From DASWIP01 sp036397635 (GTDB taxonomy: Bacteria; Actinomycetota; AC-67), in contig DASWIP010000121.1 of assembly GCA_036397635.1 (NCBI GenBank), positions 1 to 7,789 of the forward strand: 7,789 nt of DNA, read 5' to 3'. A model generated the notes under the pieces. That model was not told the DNA's origin. It saw only the letters and a program-made list of their open reading frames with translations, and did not search any database. Of the stretch, positions 4,374-7,789 are shown piece after piece (the first letter of the stretch is position 1; every line of letters begins with the position of its first letter). A program made the translations under genes and the position numbers.

Positions 4374-5926
4374 ACGGTGGACAAGCGCTGATCCGCACGC
4401 TGGTGAACGCCGGCGTCGACGTGTGCTTCAGCAACCCGGGGACCTCCGAGATGCATTTCGTCGCTGCGCTGGACGCGGTCCCCGAGATGCGCGGCATCCT
4501 GGCGCTGTTCGAAGGCGTGGCGACCGGGGCGGCCGACGGGTACGCGCGCATGGCCGGCAAGCCGGCGGCGACGCTGCTGCACCTCGGCCCGGGGCTCGGC
4601 AACGGCCTGGCGAACCTGCACAACGCGCGCAAGGGCCGCACGCCGATCGTGAACATCGTGGGCGACCACGCCACCTATCACAAGCGCTTCGACGCGCAGC
4701 TCGAATCCGACATCGAGACGGTTGCGCGCAACGTCAGCGAGTTCGTCCGTCGTAGCGCAACGACCGCCGATGTGGCCGCGGACGCGCTCGACACCGTGCG
4801 AGCAGCGCTCGGCCCCCCCGGCCGGGTCGCGACGCTGATCCTGCCGGCCGACGTCTCCTGGACCGAGGGTGCCGAACCGATGGCCGTAGAGGTGCGCGCG
4901 CGCGCTCGCACGGTGCAGGCCGATGTGGTCGAGCGCATCGCGAAGGTGCTGCTCTCGGACGACCGGTGCGCGCTGCTGGTCGGGGGAACCGCGACGCGCG
5001 AGCGAGCGCTGCTCGCGGCGAGCCGGATCGCCGGGGCGACGGGGGCGAAGCTGCTCGCCGAGACGTTCCCGACCAGACACGAGCGCGGCGCCGGACTGCC
5101 GGTCGTGGAACGGCTCGCGTACCTCGCCGAGTGGGCGTCGGAGCAGATGAAAGGGCTCCAGCACCTGATCCTGGTCGATGCGAAGGCGCCGGTGTCGTTC
5201 TTCGCCTACCCGAGCAAGGACAGCTACCTGGTCCCCAGCGGGTGCGAGGTGCACACGCTGGCGGATCCGAGCGAGGACGCGGTCGTGTCGCTGGAGATGC
5301 TCGTCGATGCGGTCGGTGCCGCAAGCACCGAGCCGGCGCTGCAGCCCGGCGCACGACCAGAACGTCCGACCGGCGAGCTGACCGCCGACGCGGCGTGCCA
5401 GGCGATCGGCGCGCTGCTCCCCGAAGGCGCGATCGTCTCCGACGAGGCGCTGACCTCAGGCCTGACCGCGTCGATGCACACCGCCGGAGGGCCCCCGCAC
5501 GACTGGCTCACGCTCACCGGCGGCGCGATCGGGCAGGGGTTGCCGGTCGCGCTCGGCGCTGCGGTCGCCAACCCCGACCGGCGCGTGCTCGCGCTCGAAG
5601 CGGACGGCAGCGCGATGTACACCAACCAAGCATGGTGGACGATGGCGCGCGAAAGCCTCGACGTGACCACGGTGTTGTTCAACAACAGCTCGTACTCGAT
5701 CCTGAACATGGAGCTCAGCCGGGTCGGCGCCGACGCGGCCGGGCCGAAGGCGAAGGACATGCTCTCGTTGACGCGGCCGGAGATCGATCACGTCTCGATC
5801 GCTCGTGGGATGGGCCTACAGGCGTCGCGTGCGACGACCGCCGACGAGTTCGTCGAGCAGCTCGCGCGCGCGCTCGCGACGCCCGGTCCGAGCATGGTCG
5901 AGGCGGTCGTGCCGCCGATCATGTGA
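4370..5926 (+). CDS. ThDP-dependent enzyme, acetolactate synthase / benzoylformate decarboxylase family
   Basis: A 518-residue thiamine diphosphate enzyme with the full three-domain layout: N-terminal pyrimidine-binding domain (1 to about 165), central domain (about 190-310) and C-terminal pyrophosphate domain (about 345-515). E48 in ALFEGVATGAADGYARM is the catalytic glutamate that activates ThDP. The metal/diphosphate motif reads ADGS at 411-414, followed 24 residues later by N438-N439, so the usual first Gly of GDGS is Ala. Such enzymes decarboxylate or ligate 2-oxoacids. Retained E48 separates it from glyoxylate carboligase, which has Val there. Many proteins of this type are annotated as acetolactate synthase large subunit, but the window carries no small regulatory subunit and the neighbours are catabolic, so a decarboxylase acting on the product of the preceding flavoenzyme is a better guess. 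Overlaps of 4 nt at both ends indicate tight co-translation. Confidence 0.85.
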   Translation: MNGGQALIRTLVNAGVDVCFSNPGTSEMHFVAALDAVPEMRGILALFEGVATGAADGYARMAGKPAATLLHLGPGLGNGLANLHNARKGRTPIVNIVGDHATYHKRFDAQLESDIETVARNVSEFVRRSATTADVAADALDTVRAALGPPGRVATLILPADVSWTEGAEPMAVEVRARARTVQADVVERIAKVLLSDDRCALLVGGTATRERALLAASRIAGATGAKLLAETFPTRHERGAGLPVVERLAYLAEWASEQMKGLQHLILVDAKAPVSFFAYPSKDSYLVPSGCEVHTLADPSEDAVVSLEMLVDAVGAASTEPALQPGARPERPTGELTADAACQAIGALLPEGAIVSDEALTSGLTASMHTAGGPPHDWLTLTGGAIGQGLPVALGAAVANPDRRVLALEADGSAMYTNQAWWTMARESLDVTTVLFNNSSYSILNMELSRVGADAAGPKAKDMLSLTRPEIDHVSIARGMGLQASRATTADEFVEQLARALATPGPSMVEAVVPPIM

Positions 5927-6807
5927 GCGCGACGACGCGACAGGGGGGCGACGTGGCAGCGGTAGGTCTGGCATCGGTCGGCGTCCTCGCAGAGGGGCTG
6001 GACCATCCCGAGGGCGTGACGGTAGATGCCGACGGTGTCCTGTACGCAGGCGGCGAAGCCGGTCAGGTCTATCGCGTCGATCCCGACGACGGAAGCGTCG
6101 AAGAGGTCGCATCGACCGGCGGGTTCCTGCTGGGGCTCTGCGCCGACGGCGACGGGCTGTTGTATTGCTGCGACGTGGCGCGCCGCGAGGTCCTGCGCGT
6201 CTCGCCGAGCAGCGGCGAAGTGTCGGTGTACTCGACCGGCGCGCCCGGCCGTCCGTTCGTGAACCCGAACTGGCCGGTGTTCGACGACGCGGGGAACCTC
6301 TACGTCACCGACTCGGGCGGTTGGAAGGCCGACGACGGCTGCATCATGCGGATCACGCCGTCCGGCGAGACCATCGTGTGGAGCGACGCTTCGACCGGGT
6401 TCCCGAACGGCGCGGCGTTGAGTGCCGATGGGCGCGCGCTGTACGTGCTCGAGTCCACGACGCCGGCGCTCGTGCGCGTCCCCATCCTGGACGACGGGTC
6501 GGCCGGTTCCCGTGAGGTGCTCGCCACGCTGCATGGCGTGCCCGACGGGTGCGCGCTGGATACCGAAGGCCGAGTGTACGTCTGCTACTATCGGCCCGAC
6601 TGCATCGATCGCGTGTGGCCCGACGGTCGGGTCGAGCAGCTCGCCGACGACCCTGAGGGGACGCTGCTGTCCGCGCCGACCAACGGTGTGTGGCTGGAGC
6701 CGGATCGCACGCGCCTGGTCGTCGGCAACCTCGGGCGCTGGCACCTGTCGGTGTGCGAGTTCGGTGCGACCGGGATCCCGCTGCGCTATCCGAGGCTCGG
6801 GTCGTGA
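5923..6807 (+). CDS. SMP-30/gluconolactonase-family lactonase
   Basis: A 294-residue six-bladed beta-propeller of the SMP-30/gluconolactonase/LRE family, which hydrolyses sugar lactones or other esters with a divalent metal. The repeated blade pattern is visible as HPEGVTVDADGVLYAGG, FDDAGNLYVTDSG, GAALSADGRALYVLES and GCALDTEGRVYVCYY. The three metal ligands of SMP-30 (Glu, Asn, Asp) map to E30 in HPEG, N162 in FPNG and D208 in PDG, with spacing close to that of the characterised human protein. N116 in NPNWPVFDD may correspond to its substrate-binding Asn. The start GTG 5923 forms a GTGA overlap with the previous stop and resembles the next junction. GTG 5953, behind AGGGGGG (5942-5948), is a serious alternative and would drop ten poorly conserved residues. 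There is no signal peptide, so it is cytoplasmic. In this operon it would open the lactone made by the dehydrogenase downstream. Confidence 0.85.
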   Translation: MSATTRQGGDVAAVGLASVGVLAEGLDHPEGVTVDADGVLYAGGEAGQVYRVDPDDGSVEEVASTGGFLLGLCADGDGLLYCCDVARREVLRVSPSSGEVSVYSTGAPGRPFVNPNWPVFDDAGNLYVTDSGGWKADDGCIMRITPSGETIVWSDASTGFPNGAALSADGRALYVLESTTPALVRVPILDDGSAGSREVLATLHGVPDGCALDTEGRVYVCYYRPDCIDRVWPDGRVEQLADDPEGTLLSAPTNGVWLEPDRTRLVVGNLGRWHLSVCEFGATGIPLRYPRLGS

Positions 6808-7571
6808 GCGATCTGTCGGGCAAGGCCGCGATCGTCACAGGGGCGGCGAACGGGATCGGCGCGGCGGTCGCGGCGCTGCTCGCCGAGCGAGGCGCGCGCG
6901 TGTGCGGCGTCGATCTGGACGAGGCGACGGGTGTTGGGCCGGGCGACGCGGGCGGCATCGAGCTTGCGGTGCGCGCCGACGTGTCGAGCAGCGCGGCGTG
7001 CCGTGCCGCCGCCGCTTCGGCGCTGCACTCATTCGGCCGCCTCGACATCCTGGTGTGCTGCGCGGGGATCCAGCGCTACGGCTCGGTCGTGGACACGCCC
7101 GAGGAGACCTGGGACGAGGTCATCGGCGTGAACCTGACCGGCATGTTCCTGATGGCGAAGCACGCGATGCCGGCCTTGGAAGCCTCGGGCGCGGGCGCGA
7201 TCGTCAACGTCGCGTCGGTGCAGGCGTTCGCGGCGCAGCGAGGTGTGGCCGCGTACGCGGCCAGCAAGGGCGGCGTGGTTGCGCTCACGCGCGCGATGGC
7301 GATCGATCACGCGCCGACGGTGCGCGCGAACTGCATCTGCCCGGGATCGGTGGACACGCCGATGTTGCGGGGCGCCGCGCGCCTGTTCGGCGGTGATGAC
7401 GTGGAAGGTACCGTGCGCGCGTGGGGGGCGATGCATCCGATGGGCCGCGTGTCCACGCCACGCGAGGTCGCCGAGGCGGCGGTGTTCCTGGCGAGCCCGG
7501 CGGCGTCGTTCGTGACCGGCGCGGCGCTGCTCGTCGATGGGGGATTGATCTCGCAGATCGGAGGAACATGA
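6804..7571 (+). CDS. Short-chain dehydrogenase/reductase (classical SDR)
   Basis: A 255-residue classical SDR, the usual length, with every main motif in place: TGAANGIG (12-19) for the dinucleotide, D37 at the end of strand 2 suggesting NAD+ preference, the N110-S138-Y151-K155 catalytic tetrad (YAASK), CPGSVDTPM after the active site, and the C-terminal VTGAALLVDGG. The structural NNAG motif reads CCAG (85-88), a tolerated but uncommon change. GTG 6804 overlaps the lactonase stop as GTGA. Next to a lactonase and an enolase-superfamily dehydratase, oxidation of a sugar to its lactone (as in L-fucose, L-rhamnose or D-glucose dehydrogenases of this family) is the most natural role. Oxidation of a later 2-keto-3-deoxy intermediate is the alternative. 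The substrate cannot be told from the sequence. Confidence 0.88.
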   Translation: MSDLSGKAAIVTGAANGIGAAVAALLAERGARVCGVDLDEATGVGPGDAGGIELAVRADVSSSAACRAAAASALHSFGRLDILVCCAGIQRYGSVVDTPEETWDEVIGVNLTGMFLMAKHAMPALEASGAGAIVNVASVQAFAAQRGVAAYAASKGGVVALTRAMAIDHAPTVRANCICPGSVDTPMLRGAARLFGGDDVEGTVRAWGAMHPMGRVSTPREVAEAAVFLASPAASFVTGAALLVDGGLISQIGGT

Positions 7572-7789
7572 AGGCTCTCGCCGGGAAGATCTCGGACATC
7601 CGCGCGACCACGGTGACCGTGCCGTTGGAGGCGCCGATCCTGCACGCCAACGGCGCGCACTGGGGGCGGTTCGTGCGCACGATCGTCGAGGTCGAGACCG
7701 ATGCCGGCCTGATCGGTCTCGGTGAGATGGGCGGCGGTGGCGAGAGCGCCGAAGCGACGATCACCGCGATGAAGTCGTACCTGCTCGGG
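7568..7789 (+). CDS. Enolase-superfamily sugar-acid dehydratase, N-terminal part (cut by window edge)
   Basis: The first 74 codons of a gene running off the window. ATG 7568 overlaps the dehydrogenase stop (ATGA) and has GGAGG at 7560-7564, three nt upstream. The segment is the capping domain of mandelate racemase/muconate lactonizing enzyme-type proteins: strand IRATTVTVPL (11-20), NGAH (28-31) with RFVRTIVEVETDAG (34-47), then GLGEMGGGGES (50-60). NGAH plus RTIVEVE and GEMGGG resemble glucarate dehydratase (SGAH...RNIV...GEIPGG), so dehydration of a sugar acid to a 2-keto-3-deoxy acid is the best guess. The catalytic barrel with its metal ligands and Lys/His bases lies outside the window, so racemase or cycloisomerase activity is not excluded. 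Confidence 0.75.
   Translation, partial: MKALAGKISDIRATTVTVPLEAPILHANGAHWGRFVRTIVEVETDAGLIGLGEMGGGGESAEATITAMKSYLLG

Noticed and set aside
4966..5922. Long N-terminal extension of the lactonase frame back to 4966
   Set aside because: The extension is Arg-rich shadow of the ThDP gene in another frame; the propeller homology begins only near 5970.
4370..5926. Glyoxylate carboligase working with glycolate oxidase
   Set aside because: Glyoxylate carboligase lacks the catalytic Glu, which is present here as E48, and no tartronate semialdehyde reductase of the usual HIBADH type is adjacent.
1..7789. CRISPR array, insertion sequence or integrase gene
   Set aside because: No regularly spaced direct repeats, terminal inverted repeats or transposase/integrase motifs were seen.

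Overview
The window is GC-rich throughout, uses GTG starts freely (five of eleven genes), packs genes with 4-nt stop/start overlaps and has at least one apparently leaderless start. This suggests a high-GC actinobacterium, perhaps an uncultured soil or aquatic lineage. The taxonomy is inferred from style and gene content only.

Layout. Positions 1-457 hold no convincing protein gene but contain many complementary segments that look like a structured RNA (about 104-291). Its ends and core pairing are reminiscent of a c-di-AMP (ydaO-type) leader, but one hallmark is missing. Next comes a RHH antitoxin/PIN toxin pair (458-1089, +) with a recognisable promoter. Two unrelated minus-strand genes follow: an SRPBCC/START-fold protein (1129-1551) and a single-pass membrane or secreted hypothetical protein (1638-2207). 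A second, unrelated RHH/PIN pair (2256-2923, +) has a perfect 8-bp inverted repeat sitting between its promoter and its ribosome binding site. The first 2.9 kb is therefore accessory, defence/stress-type DNA with two toxin-antitoxin modules.

From 2970 to the end runs one tight plus-strand operon of at least five genes: a GlcD-type FAD-linked 2-hydroxyacid oxidase/dehydrogenase, a ThDP-dependent 2-oxoacid decarboxylase/acetolactate synthase-like enzyme, an SMP-30/gluconolactonase-family lactonase, a short-chain dehydrogenase, and the N-terminus of an enolase-superfamily (glucarate dehydratase/mandelate racemase-like) dehydratase cut by the window edge. All four junctions are 4-nt overlaps (ATGA, GTGA, GTGA, ATGA).

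Taken together, SDR (sugar to lactone), lactonase (lactone to sugar acid) and enolase-superfamily dehydratase (sugar acid to 2-keto-3-deoxy acid) form the upper part of a non-phosphorylative sugar oxidation route. The FAD oxidase and ThDP enzyme could oxidise a 2-hydroxyacid to a 2-oxoacid and then decarboxylate or ligate it. The substrate cannot be read from the sequence. This combination is the most promising candidate for an undescribed pathway here.
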